A DNA stretch of 64,000 bases from JAJZJT01 sp049964655 (lineage in GTDB: Bacteria > Actinomycetota > Acidimicrobiia > Acidimicrobiales > RAAP-2). Shown here piece after piece: positions 51,948 through 61,028 of this stretch. The stretch covers positions 4,696-68,695 of the forward strand of contig JBMFXC010000001.1 of assembly GCA_049964655.1 (NCBI GenBank), in the 5' to 3' direction. The notes beneath the pieces were generated by a model. That model saw only the letters and a list, made by a program, of their open reading frames with translations. It did no database searches and had not been told where the DNA came from. The first letter of the stretch is position 1. Every line of letters starts with the position of its first letter. The position numbers and the translations under genes are program-made.

Positions 51948-53486
51948 GTGCAGCACCAGCCCGGTCCGACTGATCGGCACGTCATGGTCACGGCCGTCCG
52001 GATCGCCTTCCTCATCTACGCCACCATCCCCGTCTACGCGGCGTCGGTCCTCCTCTACCGCCGACCGGCCTTCCGCTGGTACTCGACCGGGTTGGAGGTC
52101 GGCCTGATCGGCGTCATGATCGCCTGCACCGCCTGGGACCTCCACCGGCTCCGAGGCGAACGCCCCGATGCCCTGCGCCCGTGGTTCTCGCTCCTGCAGA
52201 TCGTCGTCGCCATCGCCACGGTGCTCGTGGTCAACCTGACCGCGGGGGGCCTGACCGGCACCTACTACGTCCTCTTCCTCCTTCCCATCATCGCCGCGGC
52301 TGTGGTGGGCACCCGACAGATGCTGACGCTCACGTGGGCGCTCTGCCTCGCTGCCCTGGGCATCGTGCTCGCCAACCGGCACGTGCCCGGCATCGACACC
52401 CTGGCATGGACACTTGCCGTGCACGCTGCCGCGTGGGGCGCCACCGGTGGGGCCGTCCACCTCGCCGTGCGACAGTTCGTCGACGCGCTGGGCACCTCGG
52501 ACTCGCTCGCCGAGCTCGCCACCGTGGCCGGTGCCGAAGACAGCTGGCCTGCGGGCATCGCCCCCTGCCTGCCCATCCTGGCGCGCGCCGTCCGTGCCAA
52601 CCACGTCGCCGTCTTCGCTGCCGCTGCGAACGAGCCCCTGGCTCTGGTAGCCGGCGATGGCAACGCCGCCACGAGGGCCTTGCTCGAGAGCGCCCGGCGC
52701 GTCCGCGACGGCGGTCGTCCTGCCGCTGCCGGCCAGTGGACCCTCGCACCCAGCCGCTCGCAGTCGGGCACCGACATCGTCGTCGCCGTGTCCCGCCGCC
52801 CGGCCTCCACGACCTTGCGGATGGGAACCTCTGACCTGCGGGCCGCCGCGGTGATGGCCGCCCAGCTCCTGGCCGGCCTGGCCGACCGGTCCTCCCTCAT
52901 CGACGGCCTGCGGGCCGCCGCGGCAACCGATCCCCTCACCGGGCTGCCCAATCGCCGGTTCCTCGGCGACCTCCTGGCCCGCAGCGTGGCCCAGGCGTCG
53001 CGGTCGCGACGACCCCTCACCGTCGCCATCGTCGATGCCGACCACTTCAAGGAGGTGAACGACCACTTCGGCCATCTGGCCGGTGATCGGGTCCTCCAAG
53101 CCCTCGCCACTACCCTGGTCGCCGGGGTGCGTCGCTCCGACGTCGTGGCTCGCTACGGCGGCGAGGAGTTCTGCTTGGTGCTACCGGACACCGACGAGGA
53201 CTCGGCTCGCCTGCTCGCCGAGGACCTCCGTCGCCGTGTGGGTGCCGCCTTGGCCCAGTTCGTCGCCGAGCGCATCGTCCCTGCCCGCACCGCTCCGGCC
53301 CCTCCCTCGGCCGCGAAGCGGACCGGCAACGGGCCCTCGATCGTCACGATCTCCATCGGGTTGGCCCAGTGGTTCCCCGGTGAGTCAGCCGAGCACCTGG
53401 TCGCCCGGGCCGACCGGGCGCTCTACCAGGCCAAGGAAGCCGGCCGGAACACGGTCATGGTCGATCCCCTGCGGGCCGCCAGCTGA
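51948..53486 (+). CDS. membrane diguanylate cyclase (GGDEF)
   Basis: Protein of 512 aa that would make cyclic-di-GMP. Five or six N-terminal membrane helices (about 15-190) are followed by a GAF-like region and a GGDEF domain with DPLTGLPNRRFL, DADHFKEVNDHFGHLAGD and YGGEEF near residue 404. An RRSD inhibitory site lies just upstream of GGEEF. A Pro/Ala insertion of about 25 residues sits inside the GGDEF domain before IVTISIGLAQW. Start chosen from the leaderless promoter; the frame is open back to 51864. Confidence 0.88.
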   Translation: MQHQPGPTDRHVMVTAVRIAFLIYATIPVYAASVLLYRRPAFRWYSTGLEVGLIGVMIACTAWDLHRLRGERPDALRPWFSLLQIVVAIATVLVVNLTAGGLTGTYYVLFLLPIIAAAVVGTRQMLTLTWALCLAALGIVLANRHVPGIDTLAWTLAVHAAAWGATGGAVHLAVRQFVDALGTSDSLAELATVAGAEDSWPAGIAPCLPILARAVRANHVAVFAAAANEPLALVAGDGNAATRALLESARRVRDGGRPAAAGQWTLAPSRSQSGTDIVVAVSRRPASTTLRMGTSDLRAAAVMAAQLLAGLADRSSLIDGLRAAAATDPLTGLPNRRFLGDLLARSVAQASRSRRPLTVAIVDADHFKEVNDHFGHLAGDRVLQALATTLVAGVRRSDVVARYGGEEFCLVLPDTDEDSARLLAEDLRRRVGAALAQFVAERIVPARTAPAPPSAAKRTGNGPSIVTISIGLAQWFPGESAEHLVARADRALYQAKEAGRNTVMVDPLRAAS

Positions 53487-53605
53487 CCAGGCCTCCTCCA
53501 CCACCCGGGCCCCCTCCACCACCGGAGTGTCCGGCTCAGCCCTCACTCCAGCTCGGTCGATCCCCAGGCCTGGCCGGCCGACGGTCCCCGGCGTTTCCAG
53601 CCGGT

Positions 53606-53854
53606 TCAGCGGTGCCGACGGACCAACAGGCCCACCACGGCGGCGATGACGGCGATGACCACCACTGCCTTGATGGCGAACCACACCAGGCCGACGAGCA
53701 TGTGGAGGACGACCACCGCCACGACCACGGCCACGACGACGGCGCCGGCCACCAGCACGGCGTCGAGCACGCGCAGCCCTGCGCCGTGTCTCCGCACGGG
53801 GGCACCTCCCTCGCTGGCCGACCGCACGTCGAGGGCTTCGTTCTTGCGTGCCAT
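53606..53854 (-). CDS. small membrane protein of unknown function
   Basis: Protein of 82 aa. A hydrophilic N-terminus (MARKNEALDVRSASEGG) is followed by two transmembrane helices, VLDAVLVAGAVVVAVVVAVVV and FAIKAVVVIAVIAAVVGLLV, ending in basic RRHR. ATG 53854 lies 6 nt after TACCCT (53866-53861 on the minus strand). Divergent from glnD. No family recognised. Confidence 0.65.
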   Translation of the reverse strand: MARKNEALDVRSASEGGAPVRRHGAGLRVLDAVLVAGAVVVAVVVAVVVLHMLVGLVWFAIKAVVVIAVIAAVVGLLVRRHR

Positions 53855-53909
53855 ACGACCAGGGTACCCACCACCCCGCCACAGGGGACCGCGGTGGTAG
53901 GTTCCGTCG
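53855..53909. promoter_or_regulatory. divergent leaderless promoters
   Basis: Only 55 bp separate two divergent start codons. TACCCT (53866-53861, minus) serves the small membrane protein and TAGGTT (53898-53903, plus) serves glnD; each lies 6 nt from its ATG. The two promoters must share or compete for upstream contacts. Confidence 0.55.
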
Positions 53910-56264
53910 ATGTCCCTGCGCGCCGAGCGCGCCGTCCTCCTCGAGCGCACCGACTTGGTAGGCGAGGCGTTCTGCTCCGCCTACACCGCCGCCGCCGACC
54001 GGTGGTTGGCCGGGCTCTTCCAACAGGCTGCCCGAGGGGACGACCGAGGGATCGCCCTACTGGCGGTCGGTGGCTACGGGCGCAGTGAGCTCTGCCCTGC
54101 CAGCGACCTCGACGTCCTCCTCCTCCACCGGGGCGGTCGGGACGTCTCGGCCATGGCCGAGCAGCTCTGGTACCCGGTGTGGGACGACGGCATCTCCCTC
54201 GACCACAGCGTCCGTCGACCGCGCCAGGCGCTCGAGGTTGCCCAAGACGACCTTCCGGTCGCCCTCGGCCTGCTCGACGCTCGCCTGGTGGCCGGCGAGG
54301 CGCGGCTTGCCCATGCCTTCCTCGCCGATGCCCGTGCCCAGTGGTCCCGGCAGCGCCCTCCCCGACTCGAGGAGCTCGCCGAGCTGCAGCGAGCCCGCCA
54401 TGCCGAGCACGGCGACGTCGCGTTCCTGCTCGAACCGGACTTGAAGGAAGGCCACGGGGGGCTCCGCGACACGAGCGGCCTCGACGCCCTGTTGCTCGCC
54501 GTCCCCCGGCTCGCCGACTACGTCGACACCGTGGCCGTGGCGAGCGCCCGTTCCACCCTTCTCGCCGCCCGCGTCGAGCTGCACCGGCGGGCCGGGCGCG
54601 AGCTCAACACCCTGGTCCTCCAAGAGCAAGAAGCCGTCGCTGTCCGGCTTGGCCTGGCCGACGGTGACGCCTTGATGCACCGGATCGCCGCCGCCGGCCG
54701 GACCATCGCCTGGGAGAGCGACGATGCCTGGCGACGCCTCGCAGCCTGGTCCCGCCATGGCGGGCACCGGCGCGGGTTCGGCCGCCGGTCCATCGAGCCA
54801 CCCGACAGCGAGGGAGCGGCCGTGCCGGTCGACGGCGAAGCGGGCGTCGGCCTCGTGGACGGAGAAGTCACGCTCCTGCCCGACGCCGATCTCTCCGACC
54901 CTTCCCTCGCCCTCCGCCTCGCCGCTGTCGCTGCGGAACGGGACGAGCCCGTCGAACGCTCCGCTCTCAACCTGCTCGGCCGGAGGTCGCCCGCTCCGCC
55001 GGAGCCGTGGCCAGCCGCCGTGCGCGACCAGTTCGTCCGCGTGCTGTCGGCAGGTGAGCCTGCCGTCGCCGTCCTCGAGGCGCTCGACCGCCGGGGCATC
55101 CTCGCTCGCTACCTCCCCGAATGGCGCGACGTCCGCAACAAGCCTCAGCGGAACCCCTATCACCGCTTCACCGTCGACCGACACCTCCTCGAAGCCACCG
55201 CGACCGCCGCCCGCCTGGCCGGTCGAGTCCAGCGAAGCGACCTCCTCCTCGTCGGGACCCTCCTCCACGACCTGGGCAAGGGCTACCCGGGCGACCACAC
55301 CGACGTCGGAGTCGAGCTCGCCCGTCGCGTGGGGTCTCGCATGGGGTTCCCTCCCCCTGACGTCGAGGTGCTCACCGATCTCGTCGGCCTCCACCTCCTG
55401 CTCCCCGAGATGGCCACCAGGCGCGACCTCGACGATCCGACCACCGCTCAGCGCGTCGCCGAAGAAGTCGGGAGCCGGGACACGCTCGAGCTGCTTGCCG
55501 TGCTCGTAGAAGCCGACGGACGCGCCACCGGTCCCACGGCGTGGGGTCCGTGGAAAGCGGGCCTCGTCGCTCAGCTCGTCGAGCGGACCGACCGCGCCCT
55601 CGCCGGTGACGCGGCGAGCCCACCGGCACCTCGGATCGTCGACGTCCACCGGGAGGTGATGGAGGCGGTCCGCGACACCGGTCGGCCCGTGCTGCAGGTC
55701 GCCGACCCGTGGGTGACCGTGGTGGCGCCCGACCGGCCCGGGCTGCTTGCCGAGGTGACGGGCGTCCTCGCTCTCCACGGGTTGAACGTCCGTTCCGCCG
55801 ACATCGACGGAGCGGACGGCGTGGCCGTGGAGGTCTTCGCCGTCGAACCACAACGGGGCCGCTGGCCCACCGCACCAGAGCTCTCTGCCGACCTCGACGC
55901 CGTCATGGCCGGCACCCTCGACCTCGACGCCCGGTTGGACGAGCGAGCCCGCACCTACCGCGGGGCACGTCGTGCGGTGACACCGCAGTTGGTGACCACC
56001 ACCGTCACCGTCGACAACCAGGCCTCGGCGACGGCGACCGTCGTCGAGGTGCGGGCCGAAGACCTGGTCGGACAGCTCCACCGCATCACCCGGGCACTCG
56101 TCGAGTGTCGGCTGGATGTCATCTCGGCCCGGGCCTCCACCTTCGGCCCGGCCGTCGTTGACGCGTTCTACGTGCGTGACGAGCACGGGGGCAAGCTGCT
56201 CGATCCGCAGGTGGTCACCCACCTCGAGCAGGCAGTGCGCGCTCGGGTGGCCACCGAGCTCTGA
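53910..56264 (+). CDS. glnD: PII uridylyltransferase GlnD
   Basis: Bifunctional nitrogen sensor of 784 aa that modifies and demodifies the PII protein in response to glutamine. The nucleotidyltransferase domain has GGYGRSE at 54-60 and SDLD at 65-68. The HD domain has LLHDLGKG near residue 452. Two ACT domains lie at about 605-680 and 705-784. All four parts are present. In actinobacteria the partner PII may be adenylylated rather than uridylylated. No glnB or amtB lies in the window. Confidence 0.93.
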   Translation: MSLRAERAVLLERTDLVGEAFCSAYTAAADRWLAGLFQQAARGDDRGIALLAVGGYGRSELCPASDLDVLLLHRGGRDVSAMAEQLWYPVWDDGISLDHSVRRPRQALEVAQDDLPVALGLLDARLVAGEARLAHAFLADARAQWSRQRPPRLEELAELQRARHAEHGDVAFLLEPDLKEGHGGLRDTSGLDALLLAVPRLADYVDTVAVASARSTLLAARVELHRRAGRELNTLVLQEQEAVAVRLGLADGDALMHRIAAAGRTIAWESDDAWRRLAAWSRHGGHRRGFGRRSIEPPDSEGAAVPVDGEAGVGLVDGEVTLLPDADLSDPSLALRLAAVAAERDEPVERSALNLLGRRSPAPPEPWPAAVRDQFVRVLSAGEPAVAVLEALDRRGILARYLPEWRDVRNKPQRNPYHRFTVDRHLLEATATAARLAGRVQRSDLLLVGTLLHDLGKGYPGDHTDVGVELARRVGSRMGFPPPDVEVLTDLVGLHLLLPEMATRRDLDDPTTAQRVAEEVGSRDTLELLAVLVEADGRATGPTAWGPWKAGLVAQLVERTDRALAGDAASPPAPRIVDVHREVMEAVRDTGRPVLQVADPWVTVVAPDRPGLLAEVTGVLALHGLNVRSADIDGADGVAVEVFAVEPQRGRWPTAPELSADLDAVMAGTLDLDARLDERARTYRGARRAVTPQLVTTTVTVDNQASATATVVEVRAEDLVGQLHRITRALVECRLDVISARASTFGPAVVDAFYVRDEHGGKLLDPQVVTHLEQAVRARVATEL

Positions 56265-56339
56265 GACCGCTCCTCGTCGAGGTGGCGACGCCATCCGCCG
56301 CGCACCTGCCTCGGGCTCCAGCGTCTCGGGCTCCAGCGC

Positions 56340-56549
56340 CTCGGGCGACGGTCGCTCCGGGCGACGGTCGCTCCGGGTCTCCGGACGGCTAGCCNNNNNN
56401 NNNNNNNNNNNNNNNNNNNNNNNNNNNNNNNNNNNNNNNNNNNNNNNNNNNNNNNNNNNNNNNNNNNNNNNNNNNNNNNNNNNNNNNNNNNNNNCTCGGG
56501 CGACGGTCGCTCCGGGCGACGGTCGCTCCGGGTCTCCGGACGGCTAGCC
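56340..56549. repeat. 55-bp duplication flanking a 100-N gap
   Basis: The 55 bases at 56340-56394 are repeated exactly at 56495-56549, with 100 N between. Each copy contains two 16-bp units starting CGGGCGACGG. The right copy ends in TAGCC(T), a candidate -10 box for the L,D-transpeptidase. Either a true tandem duplication or an assembly artefact around a repeat. Confidence 0.9.
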
Positions 56550-56571
56550 TTGGCCGCGGAGGGAGGTACCC

Positions 56572-57750
56572 ATGCCTGGATCACACACTCGTCGTTCGCG
56601 CCATGCCAACGGCAACGGGGCGCGGAACGGGCGCGGCTGGGTGACCGCCATCGTCGTTGCCTCGGTAGCCGTGGTCGCCGTCGGCATCGCCGCGGTCGTC
56701 GTACGACCGACCTCGTCTGGGACGGCCGCCTCGACCGCAACCACCAACGGTGCCGTGGAGGCATCCAAGCACGTCGGCCCCTTCACCGTCGTCGCCACCT
56801 CGCCGACCACCGGATCGACGGGCGTGGCCACCGACGCGTCGGTCACCGTCACCTTCTCGGCGCCAGTGGCCCCGACGTCACCAGCGCCGTCCCTGTCCCC
56901 GGCCGTCGCCGGCACGTGGCAGCTGCTCTCACCGACGACCTACGCCTTCGTGGCCGCCGCTCCCTTCGTGCCCTCGACGACCGAGACGGTGACCATCCCG
57001 GGCGGTGCGCACGGTGTGGCGTCGACCACCGGACAGCACCTGGCGGCGTCGACGACCGACACCTTCACCGTGGCCATCGGCACCTACCTCCGTCTGCAGC
57101 AGCTCCTCGCCGAGACGGGCTACCTTCCGCTGACCTTCACACCCTCTGCTCCGCTCGTCAACCCGGCCCTCGCCGCCGAGCCCCAAGAGGGGACCTTCTC
57201 GTGGAAGTGGGCTCCGCCGTCGTACCTCGCCTCGCTGTGGACCCCGGGCAGCGCCAACGTCATCACCCAGGGTGCCGTCATGAGCTTCGAGGACCACAAC
57301 GAGCTGGCCACCGACGGCATCGCCGGACCCCAGGTATGGCAGAAGCTGCTCGCCGACGTGGCCACCGGCACGGTCGACCCGTCGCCGTACAACTACGTCT
57401 ACGTGTCGAAGAACCTGCCCGAGACGGCAACCGTCTACAGCAACGGACGGGAGGTGTACTCGACGCTGGCCAACACCGGTGTCCCGGGGGCCGTCACCGC
57501 CTCGGGCACCTACCCCGTCTACCTCCGGTACAAGGTGACCACGATGACGGGGACGAACCCGAACGGCACCCACTACCACGACACGGGGATCCCCTGGGTG
57601 AGCTACTTCAACGGCGGTGACGCCCTCCACGGCTTCGTCCGGGCCTCGTACGGCTTCCCCCAGAGCAACGGGTGCGTGGAGATGCCACCGGCCCACGCCG
57701 CCGTCGTCTACCCGCTGACGCCGATCGGGACGCTCGTCACGATCTCCTGA
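56572..57750 (+). CDS. L,D-transpeptidase (YkuD) with Ig-like domain
   Basis: Peptidoglycan cross-linking enzyme of 392 aa, membrane-anchored and acting outside the cell. One N-terminal helix (WVTAIVVASVAVVAVGIAAVVV) is followed by a bacterial Ig-like domain (TSPTTGSTGVATDASVTVTFSAPV), a peptidoglycan-binding-like segment and the YkuD domain. The catalytic motif is HGF with His353, then SYGFPQSNGCVEM with Cys368. ATG 56572 has GGAGG about 7 nt upstream. Confidence 0.92.
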   Translation: MPGSHTRRSRHANGNGARNGRGWVTAIVVASVAVVAVGIAAVVVRPTSSGTAASTATTNGAVEASKHVGPFTVVATSPTTGSTGVATDASVTVTFSAPVAPTSPAPSLSPAVAGTWQLLSPTTYAFVAAAPFVPSTTETVTIPGGAHGVASTTGQHLAASTTDTFTVAIGTYLRLQQLLAETGYLPLTFTPSAPLVNPALAAEPQEGTFSWKWAPPSYLASLWTPGSANVITQGAVMSFEDHNELATDGIAGPQVWQKLLADVATGTVDPSPYNYVYVSKNLPETATVYSNGREVYSTLANTGVPGAVTASGTYPVYLRYKVTTMTGTNPNGTHYHDTGIPWVSYFNGGDALHGFVRASYGFPQSNGCVEMPPAHAAVVYPLTPIGTLVTIS

Positions 57751-58087
57751 CCCCGCCTCGACCGTCCCGCCAGCCGGACGAACCCCCGAACGAGCTGGCC
57801 TTTTGGGCAGCCACGACGATCGGCACTCGACAGCGGCGGTCAGACCGGGCAGAATTGCGTTGTTGCGTGTTTGAATACTCACTATTCGCGGTCGATGACC
57901 GCAGCGCGGCCATGAGGGCTCGGCGCGTCGGCGACGACGGGGCGGGACGAGTGGTGTCGGCAGGGGTGCTCGACGGCCGGATCCGGCCGGCGGGGCATCG
58001 GCCGGGCACCGCCAGTCCGCACGCCCTGGCGTCTCCGGGTCGCCGGGAGCTCGCCTCAGGGCTACGCCCAAGGGGAAGGGAACGACG
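57751..58087 (+). promoter_or_regulatory. upstream region of the DUF4388 gene
   Basis: About 340 bases without a supported gene. An AT-rich segment at about 57850-57890 (TTGCGTTGTTGCG, then GAATACTCACTATTC) is the only promoter-like sequence. AAGGGGAAGGG before ATG 58088 is the ribosome site. Confidence 0.35.
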
Positions 58088-58828
58088 ATGAGCCAGACCG
58101 AGTCGTCAGCGGAGGCACCGGCAGCATCCCTCGTGGGATCACTCGAGGTCTTCGCCCTGTCGGACGTCCTCACGCTGCTGTCATCGACGGCCCAAACCGG
58201 CGAGCTCCAGGTGGTCGGTTCGGCGGTGGACGGCAGACTGTGGCTGGAGCACGGTGAGCTCTCCAATGCCGCCGTCGGGTCCGCCACCACCATCGGCGAG
58301 GCCGTTTTCGAGCTGGCTTGCGTGACTGAAGGGTGGTTCTACTTCACCGCTGGCCTCGTCTCCTCGAGCGGGCAGCCGACCGTCCCGGTGGCCGCCGTGC
58401 TCGACGAAGTGCGGCCACAGGTGGTCGAGTGGTTCGAGCTGCGCAGCGTGGTCCCCCTCGACGCCGTGGTAGCGCTCGCCCCCCACCCGCCCGGCGACGA
58501 CGTGCAGATCCGTGGCGACCAGTGGAAGGTGCTCACGACCGTCGGCACCGGTGGCAACACGGTCAAGGACGTGCTCGACACGCTCGATGGCGACCAGGTC
58601 TCCGGACTACGCGCCCTGCGCGAGCTGGCCGACGCGGGGCTCATCCTCCTCGAGGGAGGCACCGCTTCCTCGCTGCCCCTTCCGCCTTCCTTCGGCACAA
58701 CGAGCGGAGACGGCGCGTCCGCGCTGTCGGAAGAGGCGTCGCTGGCCGACGTGGCGGTCATGCCGCCACCGATCACCGGGGACCCGTGGACCCCCTCGGC
58801 TGATTCGGCGGGCTCGGAGGCTGGCTGA
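58088..58828 (+). CDS. DUF4388 domain protein
   Basis: Protein of 246 aa. The first half matches DUF4388: LVGSLEVFALSDVLTLLSSTAQTGELQVV, DGRLWLEHGELSNAAVGS and EGWFYFTAG. The second half contains a winged-helix-like region (GGNTVKDVLDTLDGDQVSGLRALRELADAGLILLEGG). Members often accompany gliding, chemotaxis or small-GTPase systems, but the function is unsettled. The 3' end overlaps rdgB by 56 nt. Confidence 0.8.
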   Translation: MSQTESSAEAPAASLVGSLEVFALSDVLTLLSSTAQTGELQVVGSAVDGRLWLEHGELSNAAVGSATTIGEAVFELACVTEGWFYFTAGLVSSSGQPTVPVAAVLDEVRPQVVEWFELRSVVPLDAVVALAPHPPGDDVQIRGDQWKVLTTVGTGGNTVKDVLDTLDGDQVSGLRALRELADAGLILLEGGTASSLPLPPSFGTTSGDGASALSEEASLADVAVMPPPITGDPWTPSADSAGSEAG

Positions 58829-59453
58829 ACCGTCCGAGCACGTCGGCCAGGGCGGTGAACGCCCGGCCACGGTGGGACAACGCGTGCTTCTCCTCAGCGG
58901 TGAGCTCGGCGAACGTGCGCCCGTCACCCTCCTCGGGAACGAAGACGGGGTCGTAGCCGAAGCCCTGCTCGCCGCGGGGAGCCGGTGCGATCGACCCGTC
59001 GACCGACCCCGAGCGCCACACCTCGGTGCCGTCGGGGAAGGCCACCAGGGCAACCGTCGTGAACCGAGCGCGTCGTGTGCCCGGGTCTGACGCCCCCGCC
59101 CGCTCCAGGGCCTCGAGCAACGCTGCCACGTTGTCGGCATAGGTCGCAGAGGGACCGGCGAACCGGGCCGAGTAGACGCCTGGCGCCCCGCCGAGGGCGT
59201 CGACCTCGAGGCCCGTGTCGTCCGCGATGGCAGCAAGCCCGGTAGCGTCCCGCAGGGCCTCGGCCTTCAGCCGGGCGTTGTCGAGAAGGGTCTCGCCGGT
59301 CTCCTCCACCTCGGGTACCCCCTGCGGGCGGGGGACGAGGACGAGATCTGCCGGCGTGCCCTCGAGCGGTAGCCGAGCGGTCAACAGGGCGGTGATCTCG
59401 GCGGCCTTGTCGGGGTTCGCCGTGGCCAGCACCAGGCGCATCGGCGCGCTCAT
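58773..59453 (-). CDS. rdgB: non-canonical purine NTP pyrophosphatase (RdgB/HAM1)
   Basis: House-cleaning enzyme of 226 aa that hydrolyses dITP and XTP. LATANPDKAAEI gives the substrate loop, ETGETLLDNARLKAEALRDATGLAAIADDTGLEVDALGGAPGVYSARFAG the core, and GEQGFGYDPVFVPE, FAELTAEEKHALSHRGRA the C-terminal motifs. The ATG overlaps the rph stop (ATGA). Same order as Rv1341 after Rv1340. Confidence 0.94.
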   Translation of the reverse strand: MSAPMRLVLATANPDKAAEITALLTARLPLEGTPADLVLVPRPQGVPEVEETGETLLDNARLKAEALRDATGLAAIADDTGLEVDALGGAPGVYSARFAGPSATYADNVAALLEALERAGASDPGTRRARFTTVALVAFPDGTEVWRSGSVDGSIAPAPRGEQGFGYDPVFVPEEGDGRTFAELTAEEKHALSHRGRAFTALADVLGRFSQPPSPPNQPRGSTGPR

Positions 59454-60250
59454 CGTCGGGGCGGTGGGTCGGCGAGCGTCGCCGACTGGACGTCGAGGAG
59501 CTGGGCGATGCCGTGCTCGGCCAGGCCGAGGAGCTCGTCGAGCTCTCCCTTGGTGAAGGGAAGTCCTTCGGCTGTTCCCTGCACCTCGACGAAGCGGCCC
59601 GAGCCGGTCATGACGACGTTCATGTCGACGTCGGCCCGGCTGTCCTCCTCGTAGGGGAGGTCGAGCATGCAGACGCCGTCGACGACGCCGACCGACACCG
59701 CCGCCACCGAGTCGGTCAGCGGGTTTGCTCGTAGCGTCCCGCGTTCGACGAGGCGGGTGAACGCGTCGTGGAGGGCGACGTAGGCGCCGCAGATAGAGGC
59801 TGTCCGAGTCCCGCCGTCCGCCTGGAGCACGTCGCAGTCCACGGTGACCTGCAGCTCTCCAAGCGCCACCAAGTCGCACACCGCGCGCAGCGACCGACCG
59901 ATCAGCCGCTGGATCTCGTGCGTCCGTCCCGACTGGCGGCCCTTGGCGGCCTCGCGGGAGACCCGCTCGGGCGACGAACCCGGCAGGAGCGAGTACTCGG
60001 CGGTCACCCAGCCCTTGCCCGAGCCACGCATCCACGGTGGCACGCGCTCTTCGACCGACGCCGTGCAGAGCACACGAGTCCGACCCATGGCAGCCAGCAC
60101 CGAGCCCGGGGCGAAGACGGTGAAGTCGCGCTCGAGCCGGACCGGGCGCAGCTCGTCGAGGGCACGTCCGTCCCCGCGACGCAACCTGTCCGCACCCATT
60201 TTGGCAGCCGCCGGCGGGTTGTCCCCGCCGACGGACGGTTGCTGGGTCAT
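59450..60250 (-). CDS. rph: ribonuclease PH
   Basis: Phosphorolytic 3'-5' exonuclease of 266 aa that trims tRNA 3' ends. TVFAPGSVLAAMGRTRVLCTASVEERVPPWMRGSGKGWVTAEYSLLPGSS, GRQSGRTHEIQRLIGRSLRAV and LQADGGTRTASICGAYVAL are characteristic. Its start overlaps the metallohydrolase stop by 4 nt. Confidence 0.95.
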   Translation of the reverse strand: MTQQPSVGGDNPPAAAKMGADRLRRGDGRALDELRPVRLERDFTVFAPGSVLAAMGRTRVLCTASVEERVPPWMRGSGKGWVTAEYSLLPGSSPERVSREAAKGRQSGRTHEIQRLIGRSLRAVCDLVALGELQVTVDCDVLQADGGTRTASICGAYVALHDAFTRLVERGTLRANPLTDSVAAVSVGVVDGVCMLDLPYEEDSRADVDMNVVMTGSGRFVEVQGTAEGLPFTKGELDELLGLAEHGIAQLLDVQSATLADPPPRR

Positions 60251-61020
60251 AGCACGAGCTCCTCTCCGATCACTGCCTGTCCCACCGGTCCTCCGAAAGC
60301 GGCCGTTGCTTCGTCTCGCACGGCGGCGGCGTCACACGTCGGCCATCGGTGTGTCACCACCAGGGCGCCGACCCCGGCCCGGCGGGCCAGCTCCCCGGCC
60401 TGTCGACCGCTCAGATGGCCGGCCGTCCCCTCGTCTGCAGCCGTGAAGGTGGCCTCGCACAGCGCCAGGTCGAGGCCCGGACCGAGCCGGTCGAAGTCCC
60501 ATCCGGGACCAGAGTCGGCAGAGTAGCCCATCGCCCGACCGGCGACGTCGACACGGACGGCCAGTGTGGTGCCTGGGTGGTCGGTCGCCGAAAAGGTCAA
60601 GACCTGGTCCCCCACCACTCGACGGTCGCCGTCGCCGACGGTGTCCCAGGCGACGGGCGACGACGAACCAAGGGGGACGCGAGCGGCAACGTCAGGGGGG
60701 GCGAGCACCGACAGCCGCTTCCGGCCAAGGGCGAGGCGGGCGAAGGTGGCGAGCACCGGGAGGTCGCTCCAGTGGTCGGGGTGGCCATGGGAGACCACGA
60801 CGGCCGTGAGCTCGTCGGGGTCGGCCAGACGTTGCAAGTTGGCCAGCACACCCGGACCGACATCGAACAGGACGGCTGCCCGGGGCGACCGGACGAGGTA
60901 CCCGCTACCGGCTCCGCCCGGGCCTGGCCAGCTTCCGTCGCACCCGAGCACGAGGACCGTCGGCCTCGACCGGGCCTGGTCGGCGAGGCGTCCTACGGCC
61001 CGGTCCCCCGGCGGCTCCAC
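60247..61020 (-). CDS. MBL-fold metallohydrolase (Rv1339-like)
   Basis: Metallo-beta-lactamase-fold enzyme of 257 aa. VLVLGCDGSWPGPGGAGSGYLVRS opens the fold; the zinc motif is SHGHPDHWSDL near residue 76; later ligands are in ATFTAADEGTAGHLSGRQAGELA and VTHRW. The M. tuberculosis homologue between cysM and rph is reported as a cyclic-nucleotide phosphodiesterase. GTG 61020 is 8 nt after the cysM stop. Confidence 0.87.
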   Translation of the reverse strand: MEPPGDRAVGRLADQARSRPTVLVLGCDGSWPGPGGAGSGYLVRSPRAAVLFDVGPGVLANLQRLADPDELTAVVVSHGHPDHWSDLPVLATFARLALGRKRLSVLAPPDVAARVPLGSSSPVAWDTVGDGDRRVVGDQVLTFSATDHPGTTLAVRVDVAGRAMGYSADSGPGWDFDRLGPGLDLALCEATFTAADEGTAGHLSGRQAGELARRAGVGALVVTHRWPTCDAAAVRDEATAAFGGPVGQAVIGEELVL

Positions 61021-61028
61021 GGCCTGTC